Position numbers and translations under genes: made by a program. Shown here piece by piece: positions 1-11,528 of a stretch of 64,000 bases of DNA. The DNA lies in NCBI GenBank assembly GCA_036346375.1, contig CM070501.1, positions 35,236,539 to 35,300,538 of the forward strand. The letters run 5' to 3'. This DNA is from Guadua angustifolia. Taxonomy: Eukaryota; Streptophyta; Magnoliopsida; Poales; Poaceae. The notes below the pieces were generated by a model, which saw only the letters and a program-made list of their open reading frames with translations, had not been told where the DNA came from and did no database searches. Numbering within the stretch: the stretch's first letter is position 1; every line of letters starts with the position of its first letter.

Positions 1-89
1 AATTAAATTACCATAGATTAATATGCTATGATTTTTAGGACACAAGTTGAACCCACCAAACAACCAGAACCAATATTCAAATGAGACCG

Positions 90-341
90 GGGGCTGTTTG
101 GTTTGAGACCAAATTTGCCAAATCAAACCTTACCAAAAATTGGCATGCCAAAAATTTAGTCACCAAATTGGTTGTCAACATTTGGCCAACAATTGGCAAG
201 AAAATGACTAGGGGTGCCAATGGAGAAAAGAATCTAGCCAAAATTTGGTTGCAAACCAAATGCTTGCCAAATTTGGTCAACACTACCCAAATTTGGTAAG
301 GCAAACATTGGCAACAATTGGAAACAAACCAAACAGTCCCC
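90..341. mobile_element. MITE with GGGGCTGTTTGG-type inverted ends
   Basis: The segment starts GGGGCTGTTTGGTTTG and ends CAAACCAAACAGTCCCC, which are near-perfect inverted copies. The interior is made of short CCAAATTTGG/TTGGCAA-type words and has no credible coding potential; the short ORFs here lie on both strands of the repeat. Length (252 bp) and structure fit a non-autonomous DNA transposon. I see no clean target-site duplication, so the superfamily is not assigned. Bases 1-89 hold nothing I recognise. Confidence 0.6.
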
Positions 342-559
342 GCATACCTTCAAAGTATGTACCAGATAAGCTTTCCTTTGATCATGATTTTATTAAATGT
401 CTTTCAAATGCTATTCTAAACTTACCAATATCAACAGTGAACTTACTTTTCAATGAAAACATTAAATTGGATGCAGTTGGGAAGAATGGGTTGAAAACTG
501 GAGTTGAGAAATGGATTGATAATTGGATTTGGTAGTAGATTGGTTCGTGTAGTTAATAG

Positions 560-1700
560 GAGGGTTGGCATATGTTTAATATGGTTGGTAGAGGGCGCCG
601 ATGAGAAGGATTACCATACCGGTAGGGCCCTCTATATATGCTATAATATAAGGTCAAAACAACTAATACTTGGGCAATGAGCTGTAAATTAGTATCAACC
701 ATGGTGTGTGAAATTGGTCAGAATAGATTGTCCTATAAAGGTATTAGAATCTCCACATTAGGTAAAAAATCTCAGACCCGCCTCTGGAATATGCCGATAG
801 GCTTGAAGTGCAGGACCAACTAGTGGCAGTACATTTGAAGTCATGGGTAGAGTTATTATCGACAGCTTGGGATAGGTGTCCCCAACTCGAGTGCAGGGTT
901 GAAGATCTAATACTGGATTAGTGATAAACATTTTGGGTCATCACAGGATGGTGTCGCTATGGGTAAAATGGTACAAACCTACGTAGGGTAAATCATGAAT
1001 TCATACCAGTCTCTAAGATTGGAGACTACAAAAACTAAGTCTGCCTCATATACAGTGTTAGTAGTTGTTTTCTAAAACTTAAAATAAACAACTCTTAAAG
1101 AAAACAAAAACTTAATTTCGGTAAAAATGGATTTTGAGGGAAGGTGTTCATTAGATGGATTTGGATTGGATTGAGAGAAAAATCATCTATTGCATTTTGT
1201 TATTATTGCTTGTTGAGTACTCTTGTACTCACTTTTGCTTAAATCCTCCCTTGCTTAGAAGGTGAGTCCTATGGACACTCCTTCGAGGTCTGGGTTGAGG
1301 ATTGTTCACAGGATCATGACTTACAGGAGAAGAATTACTACTACTATTATCAGGAGGAGTAGATGGTCTAGTAGGCCATACCCTTGCTATGACAGGCTAT
1401 CAGGCTAATAGGTGGTTGTAATGTATTTTTGATGTATTCATAACCCGTGTAAGATTAAGGTAATGAACATGTAGCCCTGCGTGGCTTCATAGAATGTAAT
1501 AAAGAGTTCCATTTTTTGTCTATAATTATTGTTTTACTGCAATACTCTGAATAGGGTATAGTAACTGATAAAGCATCAGGTTGTTCGATATTTTGTTAGC
1601 TACTATGCCGAGAGTCCGTAATTAACTCATGTGTAATGGCAGTGTGACTATTGTTACCAAGGGCTAATTATACAAGTCGCCACAAACAACACAATTAATC
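560..1700 (+). repeat. degenerate LTR-like sequence, probably Ty3/gypsy
   Basis: No gene is visible. Near 1212 the sequence reads GAGTACTCTTGTACTCAC, a palindromic GAGTAC...GTACTC word. The same kind of word (GAGTACG..CGTACTCA) occurs in the LTRs of the gypsy element at 25.8-40.6 kb, near 26091 and 35833. A poly(A)-signal-like AATAAAG lies near 1498. No LTR ends, duplication or internal domains can be placed, so this is a weak inference from shared words. Confidence 0.3.
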
Positions 1701-1827
1701 AGCACAGAAGCTGAAAGGTGAAAGAATAATATGCTAAGATCAAAATTTTCTGAGTCTCAAACATAGCTTCTTGATCTACAAATAAATTATTTAGGTCCCA
1801 TGCCTGCCTTTGAATTGGTTAATCAAG

Positions 1828-2772
1828 TCACATATTTTTGAAATTCTTCGGGGCCATTCGGTACTGCTTCTCCCCCTGACTTCTTGGCTGAAGCAGCCCA
1901 AGCCCAACCGAACACGCGGGCTCCTTGAAATTAGATTCACGGATGTCGATGTTTATGATCGGCAATAAAGAAGAGTGAACGGGGCAAGACGGAAGATCTG
2001 AGCTTGATGGTAACGCAAGACACAAGGAGATTTATCCAGGTTCGGGCTCTCCAATGGAGATAATACCCTAGTCCTGCATTCGGTGTTTCTTGGCGTATGG
2101 GAATGTGTTCTTCCTTACAAGTTTCGTCTATTTCTCTCGAAGCTCCCTTCCTCTTTATACAGCAGAGGAGGGTCGCCTGTGTACAATGGTGGAAGTTGTT
2201 GAAGTACAGCAGGGGTGGTTGGACGCAGAGGGGAGGTTGTTCTGTACATGGCCGACCATCTACAGCAGCATGCAGGAGCAGAGCCACCCTTCGCAGGGGG
2301 TCTGGTGCTGCCCACCTAACCTGTCAGCCCCCTTCTCTCGGTCTTTTCCTCTGCTTCATACGACTGGACCTTCTGGAAGGTCCTTCTTTTGGCCATCCGG
2401 CTGAACCCATCCTCTCGAGGTGATCCGGACGGCCCCTTAAGCAAGTATCTGAGGCCCATATATTCCACAACGGATCAGTTGAAGCGCTCAGTGAAAATAA
2501 ACATGGGTGGAGGAGCGACCAAACAGTAGCTTTTGGTAGGGATCCAGCACACCCAAATGAAAGTAACCCTTCAAGTTATGGGTATTTTCCGTGAAATGCT
2601 ACTGCTATACCCCCCTCTCCCATCTCACGGAGCCCCCGAAATCCCCCATTTGCATCTCGTGTTCATGTTTGTGTGTTTTGATGCGAGGAGCCTGGCTTCC
2701 ACGGTGAAATCCCTAGGCGAGCAGTGCGCATCCATGGCCCGGCGTCCACGGCGACCCAGTGTCCATGCCTCG
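1828..2772. other. gene-free stretch, probably retrotransposon-derived
   Basis: Overlapping short ORFs run on both strands without recognisable domains. The motif near 2028-2065 (GATTTATCCAGGTTCGGGCT followed by TAATACCCTAGTCCTGC) resembles sequence common in grass gypsy LTRs, but no ends or duplication can be defined. The low-complexity C-rich run near 2610-2650 is unremarkable. Confidence 0.25.
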
Positions 2773-3189
2773 GCGTGTGAAAGCATCTAGGTCCTAATTC
2801 GATTTGGTTTTGGTAATTAATGACAATCATGGTTAAAAGACTAACATTTTCAATTTGAGTATTTTGAGAATAGGTTGGTTCAAAATTTTGACGAACGTAG
2901 AAGGATGAAATGGGTGAAAAAGAAAAGCAAGAGTCGATGACAAGATGACTAAGGTATAAAATTGAAGGACTTTTCAAAGCTTTTTTTTTGCCAATCTCAG
3001 AGTTTGGAGGAAAAGATCGGATTGCTAGATTAGGCGCCGTACTATTAAGAGGGGCTATTGCCGCTCATTTGATGTCGAAAAATATTTAGAGGCTCAATAC
3101 TTGTGCATTTAGACATTTATGTGGCTTACATAAAAAGAAATATCTTTTGTGAAGAAAAAAAATGAAGTTACCTATTTTGGGTGGAGTGG

Positions 3190-3450
3190 GCCATACCGGC
3201 TATTAGTGTGACCGGGGTCCACCCGGTGTGGAAATAACAGAAGGGGTGTTTTTGTGTCTTAAGGGGTCGGTATGACCGGGGCCCCTTCGGTCATACCGGC
3301 TACCGGTATGACCGACCCCCTCTCAGTGCGTTTTTTCCAAAAGCTTTGCAATTGTCACCTGAGGATGGCAGTATGACCGGGGAGCCTCCGGTCATACCGA
3401 CGAGCGGTATGATCAGACCCCCTCCGGTCATATCGGCCATGTGACCAATA
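3190..3450. repeat. palindrome array CGGTATGACCG/CGGTCATACCG in the outer solo LTR
   Basis: Within about 260 bases the words GGTATGACCG and CGGTCATACC recur in both orientations, often as adjacent inverted pairs (for example around 3290-3312, 3369-3400 and 3406-3440). No coding function is suggested. The array is discussed as a finding because the other copia LTRs carry comparable arrays of a different word. Confidence 0.75.
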
Positions 3451-3774
3451 ATACTAACGAAGGCATTAAATGCCTTCAGACGACCATTAGCCATCGAGGG
3501 TGGTCATACCCATTAAGGGCGGTATGAAACCTCTTAGGAGGATTTTGTCCAACGGCTAGAATTGGTTGGTGGGGGTTATAAATACCCCTTGCCTGCATTT
3601 TATAGCTCTCCTTGGACCTCAATGATGATATTTGAGCTCTAGTTAGTTTTCAATACTCTTTGTGCATTCAATTCACACTTTGAGAGAGTTAGGAGTAAAA
3701 ATTGAGTGGTGCATTTAGTATCGAGCCTCTAGAAACTCAACTCAACCTCATCGAGGAAGGCTCAAATAGGTGGA

Positions 3775-5596
3775 TGATAGCATCTAGGCCCCTAAATTCT
3801 CTCTTTTGTTTTAATAATATGGTTTGGTGTTGATGACTAAGTCAATAATATCTAAGTTTTGAGGATATTGGAGTGGAGTATTAAGGAAGTTGTCTGAAAG
3901 AACAAGATTAAGTCTTTTTGTTACTAGTTTTTGGCTTGGGAGATGTTTCAAGCAAAGTAGCCAGGATTATTTTATTTTGGCCGTTCTATTAAGGGGGATT
4001 ATGCACAAGTTAGATTATTGGTTCGCAAGGCTAAGTCTAGTTTAGACTGCTTGGAGTTGAAATTCTTGAAATCACTTCTTTACCTCAAAATCAATCTCAC
4101 CCAGATTGGGTCTAAAAGTTCCCCGGACCAAACTTCAGTTTTCTCTCCTTCAGTCCAGCGCAACCTTAGCCAAAGCCCATCTCCGCCGGACTAAACTCTT
4201 TAGTTCGGTGCCAAAACTTATCTTGGCTTAAAACCTATTTGAACATTTCCCATCCACGATGGACCAAAATCTTGTTTTTGATTCCTTTAATCCATGGTGA
4301 GTGTACTTTATGTTTAAAACAAACCGAGTACATCCCATCTACACCAAACAATTCTTGGAATGGTATGTGTGGTCAAATGCTCATAATTCTTCAGACCATT
4401 TTTACCTTCAGTCCATGGTGAAAATTCTTTGAAGAAACCCCTTACCGTGCACACACCATTCACGCCGGACCAAATCCCACTTTCACAAAATTCAGTCCGG
4501 CGCAGTTGCTTTTCTCTCGTATAAACTTTCTTAGCTCCAAATAACATTCTAGTTCAAGTATTCTTGATCAAAATTCTAACCGATCTCAGTACATTCACGC
4601 CGGACCAAAATTCCGCTTTCACCAAATTCAGTCCGGCGCTAAAGTAATTCTCTCGGTTGAACTCATTCTTTGTCCAAAAAGTCCGTGGCTACTGATTCCT
4701 ATGAAATCCATCTACGGCGGACCAAATAGTTTGGTCTAGCGCACATATTGAATTCCCATTCCTTCGCTGGACCAAACCTATGTACGACGGACCAAATTTT
4801 TTGGTCCGGCGTAAATAAGTCCATTTGGTCCGGAGTACACAGGACCAGTATCGCTAGCTTATTTCACTAAGTCCACTATAAACGTGTAATCTTGATTTTT
4901 GACAGTCTGACACATTGCAACGGTCACTGTGGTAGATGTAACGGCTATATTCATCCCAAATGCCTATATAAACATTTCCTGAGCCATCTACCACAGAACT
5001 TTTTGATCTCCTTGACATTTTAGCAAACTTATAGCATTCATTCCTTCAAGGAGAGTGAGCTGAAATTTTGAACTAAAAACCTTCACTTTTTAAGTGTTCT
5101 TGCTCCAAGCATTGTCTAGCTAGTGCTGTGTTGAGTGATCTAAGAGGCAGAACTTGTGTCTAGTCTATTACTCTTGGGTCTTAGTGATCCTAGACGACTT
5201 GGAGGCAATGAAGGTGCGACCTGTCCAAAGCGTTTGTGGAAGGCCACCTTGTTTGTGAAAGGTTTGGAACTCACCTCACCGGAGTGGTGAAAGAGTTGCC
5301 ATAGTGGAGACCCAAAGCTACTATGACTAGCTTGTGGGGAAGCTATACTTCAAGGAGAAGTGCTCTAACGTGGATTAGGAGACAGACTCTGAACTACGGG
5401 ATAAAATCCTAGTGTCTCTTGTTTACATTCTAGTAGTCTCATTACTTGTTGTTGCCTTTCTGTTATTCCAAATACTCCATTCTTTCATATTGCTTCTGTT
5501 AACCTAGTTGTTGATGTTTGATAGTTGTACTATAATTAAGCACTAAAATTTGAAAAGTTACCTATTCACCCCCCTCTAGGCCAACTTGTTCCTTCA
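3775..5596 (+). mobile_element. solo LTR (Ty1-copia type) nested in the outer solo LTR
   Basis: It begins TGATAGCATCTAGGCCCC, ends with CACCCCCCTCTAGG followed by GTTCCTTCA, and is flanked by a perfect 5-bp duplication GTGGA (3770-3774 and 5597-5601). The start and the terminal block resemble those of the host LTR, so the two are related but distinct families. It is 1822 bp long with no internal domain. The perfect duplication, against the mutated one of the host LTR, agrees with this being the younger insertion. Confidence 0.85.
4130..4850. repeat. palindrome array CCGGACCAAA/TTTGGTCCGG in the inner solo LTR
   Basis: Multiple inverted pairs recur: GCCGGACCAAAT with ATTCAGTCCGGCG (4463-4504 and 4593-4638), GGCGGACCAAAT with TTTGGTCTAGCG (4723-4742), and GACGGACCAAAT with TTTGGTCCGGCG (4786-4812). 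Spacing and arms vary from pair to pair. No ORF of note. Confidence 0.75.
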
Positions 5597-5948
5597 GTGG
5601 AGGCAGCTTGAAGTTGTTTCAAGTCACCTCAACGTGGATTAGGGGAGATCGGCATGTCTCCAAGACCACATGATAAAAATTCTTGTCTCTCATTCTCTTG
5701 TGACTTGCTTTTATTATTATTGTGCTCAATTCTTATTTCTAGCAATTTGAGTATACTATTTGAAATTAGAATCCTTTATTGCTCATACTTGACTTTCTAG
5801 AGTCTTTGTGATCACTAGAAATCATAATTGTAAAATTGCCATTATTGCAATTCTAGCTTAGTGATTTAATTAATTACTTTAAAGTCGAAAAATTTAGAAA
5901 CCTCCTATTCACCCCTCTCTAGTCGGTTATCCTTGATCCTACAGTGTG

Positions 5949-7506
5949 GGCAAGCGGCGACTCAGCGTCCACAAGTGGCGTCAATGAGTGGTAACCCTGC
6001 ATCCACAGTGGTTCTACGCACACCTCGTACTCCTCCTTCATAGGTTAGCTACCAACACTTCTAACCCTAATTTCCAGATCTGAGCAATCTATTGTGTTGG
6101 TTCTTGTTTTTCATGAAGCTGGTTCTAACAAGAGCGTAGATTTGGAATGAACCTGTGTGAAATTAGTATTAGTCATTTGTTTGGTTTTGATTCATTCCAC
6201 AGCTTGATATTCCCTTATTTTGCCATGTAATTTTTGTGGAACAAATGCATGCTCAGTGGTTCTCACTTTCTTGTGCCATGAACAAGTTTTTTCATTGGTT
6301 GTACATAAATGTGGCAAAAAATCCAAGTAAAATGGAACAATACAGACTATCTCTTATGCGTCTGAAAAGCCAGTTCCACTTTCTGCTAATCACTTGTAAC
6401 AAAAAAAGACACGATGAAAGCAAGTTTCAAATTATGATCTTCATCAATTTCGTGACGATCTCACAAGGGCAATTAGTCAATCTAAGATGGTCTAATGAGC
6501 ATATCTTTACTTATTTTGTTGTATTTTGTAATCACTAATATATCATGATGAGCCTTCTACATAATTTTCGAACTTTATTACCGTGCTAATTACTCGGATG
6601 TTCAATATATTGCATGATTTTGGTTTTAATTTTCTCATATCTCATAAATAATTCACACAAATACCAAGGGTCAAGTTACAAATACAACAGGTATTACAGA
6701 CAAGGGCAAACTGGACAATTCTTTTAGAATCCCTTTTCCAAGAATCTAAAGCCAACCAGCTAGTCGAACACTTTCAAAAACTGTTCCTGATTCTTCGAAA
6801 GATCAGAATCAAGAGAGTCAGAGCAGAATCAGGGAGAAGCTGGAGCTGGAGCCCTACCGAATGGGCCCTTCATCTATCACTGTAATTGCCCATGTACTTT
6901 ATTAGATTATATAAGTTCCTATCCTCAACTGTCTTAGTCAAAGTAGTCTCCCAATGGATTCATTTCTGCTTTCGCTGGATTTTGTTTCCATTTTTTTTAC
7001 CTAGATGCAACTAGGAGCAACTGAAAGACCATATGAAGGTCTATCTATGTTTGTGATGAGTAATTGATTATATTTGAGCTTGTAGGGTACAAGTTTGAGT
7101 TTGATTTGATCAGTTTGTAAACTGGTTAGGACTAGTTGTGAACTGGTCGGGATAGTTTGTAAACTGGTTGGGACTGGTTATGAACTGGTCGAGATAGTTT
7201 GTAAACTGGTTGAAAAAGATTGTAAACTAGTCAGGGCAAATTGTGTATCATTCTGGCTATGTGTTGATTTGATTGCATATGTTATTGGACATTGTTATGT
7301 GCTGTATTTTCCTTGTCTATAATGGTCATAGGACTTCGAAGCTAGGTCATAGTGAGACGGAAGAGATCGGGACTAGGCTGGGAGAGCTGAAGTCCAAACG
7401 ATCAAGTGGCCACCAAAGATGACTAAGGCTAGGGAGTAGCTGCAAGCTAAGAAGATAGGTAGATGGTGCAGATACTAACTTAAGCCCTACTTATGCGAAG
7501 GAGGAT
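5949..7506. other. gene-free stretch with a short tandem repeat
   Basis: No convincing gene. The ORF at 6236-6538 lacks any recognisable motif. At about 7106-7245 a repeat of roughly 44 bp alternates AGTTTGTAAACTGG with AGTTGTGAACTGG-type words, each a small palindrome. The segment 7320-7506 ends in GAAGGAGGAT directly before TGTTAGATC, which could be a polypurine tract next to an LTR start. Confidence 0.35.
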
Positions 7507-7507
7507 T

Positions 7508-8220
7508 GTTAGATCATAGGTTCGCAGGTGGAGTAGTGGTTGAGTTAGTGGTGCCCTGAGAGGTATGTGTCCAAACCCGTTTTATTGTTGGATTTCAGGT
7601 TAGCCCATGTATGGTTGAGTGGGCTAATCACAGCCCTTGATAAGGTTCCTTGTGAAAAAAGGAAATTATGCGAGGGTGGAAGTTGCTCCCAATGTGCTAT
7701 AAATAGAGAAGGAGAGGGATGTCTCTTCCTTGAAGGTTCTGGTGTTCCTTTAAGCTCTGACTACTTTGTTGTGAGGCTTTGCAAACCTTCATTCTAAGAA
7801 ATAAAAGTTTTATTTCTCTATTCTAAATTTATCTTCAGCATTTACATTATGCTTTAAATTCAACATTTAAATTCTTGAAATTTACTTTCCGCACATTTGG
7901 ATTTGCCTTCTCTCCTTCTAAGTGCTTTTGGATCTTGTGCCAAGGATGAAAGATTGCTAGATGAATCTTCTATAAATCATATCTTAATCATCTAGGCAAT
8001 CTACAACATCTTTTCAGTTTATGAAAGAAACCGATATTTGTGCTTGAAAAAAGAAAGATCCTTGTAAATCGTGTTCTTTTTTGTTTGAAGAGTTGTTCAT
8101 TGGAGTTCTCACTTGCTGTGATATGTGGGGGGGTCATCTAAGATTATCCTAATCATCAATTCCCAAGAGTAAGCTTAGGGTGAAGTTTGTGTTGTTGACC
8201 TGATTTTGGTGCAGCATTCT
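7508..8220 (+). repeat. LTR-like sequence with a TATA box
   Basis: It follows a purine-rich GAAGGAGGA and starts TGTTAGATCATAGG. A strong TATA box (TATAAATA, 7698-7705) is followed by AATAAAAG near 7800, an arrangement typical of the U3-R region of an LTR. The end is not defined and no duplication was found. The short ORF across 7567-7797 spans the TATA box and is not considered a gene. Confidence 0.4.
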
Positions 8221-8229
8221 TTAAACTAA

Positions 8230-8943
8230 AAAAAGATCAGAATTTTAACATCAATCCTTATAATTGAAGGTTGGAATAAGTTTCTGACATCTATAGAAAG
8301 GTGCACACCAAGTTTCACGAGTTTTGGATCAGACGATCAAAAGTTACATTGATTCTTATTTTTGAAATCATATTGATTATTTTTCACACCGAACACTATT
8401 CATCCGATAGTGCTGCTGATTAGTTTGCTATTTACTGTTCATCCAATCAGTACAATTTTCTTTGTTTATCTAAGCATTGTTCTTCCGAACTCCTAGTTGG
8501 GGTACTGTTTATTCAACTACCTCTTTAGATTGTACAGTTATTTAATCTGGTCTCTTAGTGATTTGATTTTTAGAAGAAAATTTTATTTGTGATCATTTAT
8601 CCCCTTTGATCGCCTTTTTTGGCCCTTCAGCAACACTATACGTGTTTCCATTACTGTGTTCTTGCATTGAGGATCAATTTGACCAAATCGAGTACAGGGC
8701 TTATGTGGTTATGAGACGAAAATAAAAGCACAACAACTCAAATGAACAATTTTAGGAAGCACAGGGATTCACGATTTCAGCTAGAGAAATCAAGAGCGCA
8801 AAGACCCAAATGGGCAATTTCAAAAATATATAGTTAAGGAGCTGTGCTGTGATTCTGTCTGTAAATTTCTATACAATCCAAACTTTGATGGTAGCCAAAT
8901 TAACAAGTTGCCATTCCAGATGACCCAATAGTGGCAGCAAAAA
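8230..8943. other. no gene; 3' flank of the RING-CH gene
   Basis: AT-rich DNA. The part nearest 8944 should contain the 3' untranslated region of the minus-strand RING-CH gene. Around 8390-8470 words such as CACTATTCATCCGATAG and TACTGTTCATCCAATCAG repeat, as in some retrotransposon LTRs, but no element can be delimited. Confidence 0.3.
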
Positions 8944-10549
8944 TCAAAACATATTTACACGGAGAAACCAGGGAAGCATGAAAGCAATCAATAAGCACGC
9001 TAACAAGAAATTACAACAGGGCTGCTGTCTCCAACAAGTACTTTCCCTCTCCATCGTAGTTCGGGTGTTCGCCACTCTTCGCCCATGCCATTCTTCCATA
9101 AATTTTTTCACTTCCAACCCAGTAATGTTTTTGGCATCTGAACCACAAATTTCACAGCACCTGCGTAGTAATTGAAAATTTCAAATTCTTAGCTACTTGA
9201 TACAAGTTCCAGATATCACACAACAAATTGGCATGAGATTGTGAAAGCATGAATAAACAAAGGTAACCTGTTATTTGCTAACTAGAAAATATATTGTGAT
9301 AATTAGACTAAACACAATTGGTAGATTTCATAACAATGTCCAAATGTCCAATGTCAAAGGGAAAGCCACCCACATGTCGAGAGTGACATAAAGGCTTAGC
9401 GTTAAAAAAAAATCTTGGAGATTATGTAATGCTTACTCATAGACACGGGTCACCAACACAAAAAGCTGAAAAGCACAAACCCAGCATCCAGAAGGCACGC
9501 GTTTAGTTCTTTGCTTCATCTATGGCAATAACCCTTTCCGCAAAACAAAGGAGGTATACAAAGTTTGTTCTATTGAGGTCATTCGACATTGAGAGTGTGT
9601 TTGGTTGTTTGTACCAAGTGGTACATATATGAGATGATTTAAGAAAAATGTCATCTATGTGTTTGGTTGCTTGAATGGAATCATCTTGTTCTGGACGGTG
9701 TGATACAAATTTAAGAAATATTTCCTATAGATACTAAAACATTCTATTCACCCAAAATAATGGAACCAAATAGTACATGACCATCCTATCCCATTTAACC
9801 TCATCCCACCAACCAAACACACCCTAAAGGTAACTCCGTAACTGTAACCAGAGTCGATTGAAATGTCAAAGTGATAGACACCCGAGGGAATCTAAGACAT
9901 GTCAATATTATTGTATGGTAGCATAAAGATCACTGCACTGTTCAATTTATAGTCGCAGTGGCTAAATGCAAGCATTGTTCTTCTGGCCCCAAGGTATCTG
10001 GAGCTTTTCCCCATTGCCGACATTGCAATGACCCTAGAACCATTCAAGAAAAGTATTAATCCTGACTACCACAAGATCATTACCATTTACCAAATGACAA
10101 CTACCAGGAGCTGCATGGCCCGTACCAGTACGGTACTCACAACGGAATTACAACAAGCACCTACCGCGCACCCCGACACCAGATCAGACCATACTAAAAA
10201 AAAGCGAGCAGCACGAGACAGTAAAAGATAGAGCGAGATGTGTATACCTACTACCCTTGATGCTAAACCACGCCTCGGCGCAGTGGCGGTGCGCGGCGCC
10301 GAGCTCGTCCTTGCAGCCGCAGCCGAGCTGGATCAGTTCCGACCCGGGCGCCGCTGCTGACCCGTCGCCCCCCTCTGGGCTGAGGTGGCAGATCCGGCAC
10401 GCCACGCCGGAGCCCGCCGACGCCTCGGGCGGCGCCTCCTCGACTTCGATGACAACCGCCTCGCTCCTCCCCTTCTCTGCAGTCGAGCCGTCGGCGATCG
10501 GCGGCGAGGCGACGGCCACCGTGGGCGCGGCGGCCGCGTCGCGCCGCAT
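8944..10549 (-). CDS. RING-CH (RINGv) zinc-finger protein with C-terminal membrane segment, two exons
   Basis: Exon 1 runs 10549-10248 and ends at a donor AG|GTATAC; exon 2 runs 9160-8944 after the acceptor CTACGCAG and stops at TGA. Splicing keeps frame and gives 172 aa. The junction completes a C4HC3 RING-CH domain: C51-x2-C54, C77-x-C79, H87-x2-C90 and C103-x2-C106, with W94 between. Residues 148-172 include CNFLLACLLIAFMLPWFLRV, a single hydrophobic membrane segment close to the C-terminus. In plants this short architecture belongs to the RINGv family of membrane-anchored putative E3 ubiquitin ligases; ligase activity is inferred from the family. Exon 1 is very GC-rich, exon 2 is not, which is usual in grass genes. 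The 1087-bp intron holds a MITE (9592-9825). All eight zinc ligands and the frame are intact, so it is likely functional. The start is the first ATG of the open frame; upstream bases are GC-rich. Confidence 0.9.
9592..9825. mobile_element. MITE in the intron of the RING-CH gene
   Basis: The ends AGAGTGTGTTTGGTTG and CAACCAAACACACCCT are inverted copies with one mismatch over the first 16 bases. It is about 234 bp, AT-rich inside and noncoding. The duplication is not clear. Being intronic, it should be removed by splicing. Confidence 0.65.
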
Positions 10550-10715
10550 GCCTAGGGGGTCAGGCCACGCGGCGCCGGTCGGTCACGGCTATTTCGATTG
10601 GGGGGATCCGGCTTCTACGGGCGGGAGTAGCGGAGGAAGGGGACGGACGGGAAGCGGGTTATAAGTGTCGGCCGCGCGTGCGGGACGGGTTGGGTTGGCT
10701 TCGCTCGCTACGGAT

Positions 10716-10880
10716 AGGGATGGCAAAATACCCATGGGTCCGGATGCCGCGGATCTGACCCGATGGTCCGTCTGGTCCCAAATTTAGACCCACGGGTATA
10801 TTATTTGGTCCGGATGCGGGTTGGTCCGGATCCGGATCTCATTTTGGACCCGTGGGTACCCAGACCCGGACCCGTTATTA
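10716..10880. repeat. GGTCCGGAT-rich repeat, possible hAT-derived fragment
   Basis: It starts TAGGGATGGCAAAATACCC and continues with many copies of GGTCCGGAT, ACCCGTGGGTA and their complements. Similar starts are common on plant hAT-like nonautonomous elements, but only one end is visible. A related GGTCCG-rich patch lies at about 11250-11370. No coding role is inferred. Confidence 0.3.
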
Positions 10881-10982
10881 AAGTTGAGGGCAAGTCTGCT
10901 GCATCCATCCAAGAGAAAAAGTCTACTCGTAGCAAGCTGTAGGCTCAGTTTTAGCCTTGTAGCGTGTCTCAAGGGAAAAAGG

Positions 10983-11095
10983 ACGCCAGTAGCCAGTAGC
11001 CAGTCGTAGCATGCTTCGAAGTCCTCAACTCATCCATCAAAGAAGCCCCACACGCCAGTAGCCAGTAGTAGGCTCGTAGCATGCTTCGAAGTCCT
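10983..11095. repeat. short direct duplication
   Basis: The word block ACGCCAGTAGCCAGTAG ... CGTAGCATGCTTCGAAGTCCTC occurs at about 10983-11025 and again at about 11052-11095, as an imperfect tandem duplication. Not coding. Confidence 0.6.
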
Positions 11096-11528
11096 CCCAT
11101 ACCGAAAAGGACCTGTCTCATCCATCCATTCGACGCGAACTCCTCGTTCCGACGGCGTCCGATCACAAACGCGAACAATTCTTCTCCCGTTAAATCCTCA
11201 CGTTTTCGCGCCGTAGAATTATGCATGATTCCAAGCAGTCAGGTACCGATTGGTCCGTACCGTCGGGTTCGTCCGGTCAAGTTTGGACCGTGGATCGACT
11301 TTCGGTCCGGTCCAAATTGGGTCTCGTCCGGGTCCACGGAGGTTGGACCGGAGGTACCGGACCGTTGCCATCTAGCTACGGACGCGGGAAGCGACGAAGC
11401 GGGAGTCGGCAGACGGTGGGGCCGGGAGAAGTTTTGACTTTTGAGCACACAAACCGGCCGAGACGACGTGCCGGGGTCACCCAACGTGGATATCCAGGTG
11501 TTGGCACGGAGGCCGTAAACGATAGATG

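Larger units (their letters stand above)
2778..5943 (+). mobile_element. Ty1-copia-type solo LTR, interrupted by a second solo LTR
   Basis: It begins TGAAAGCATCTAGGTCC and ends with a CACCCCTCTCTAG block followed by CCTTGATCCTACA. The last block matches, inverted, the termini of the nested copia at 19687 and 43497, so the LTRs belong to one broad group. Flanks are GCGTG (2773-2777) and GTGTG (5944-5948): a 5-bp duplication with one CG-to-TG change, as expected from deamination of methylated C. Removing the inner insertion and its extra duplication leaves about 1.34 kb. There is no adjacent internal domain or second LTR, hence solo LTR. Confidence 0.7.
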
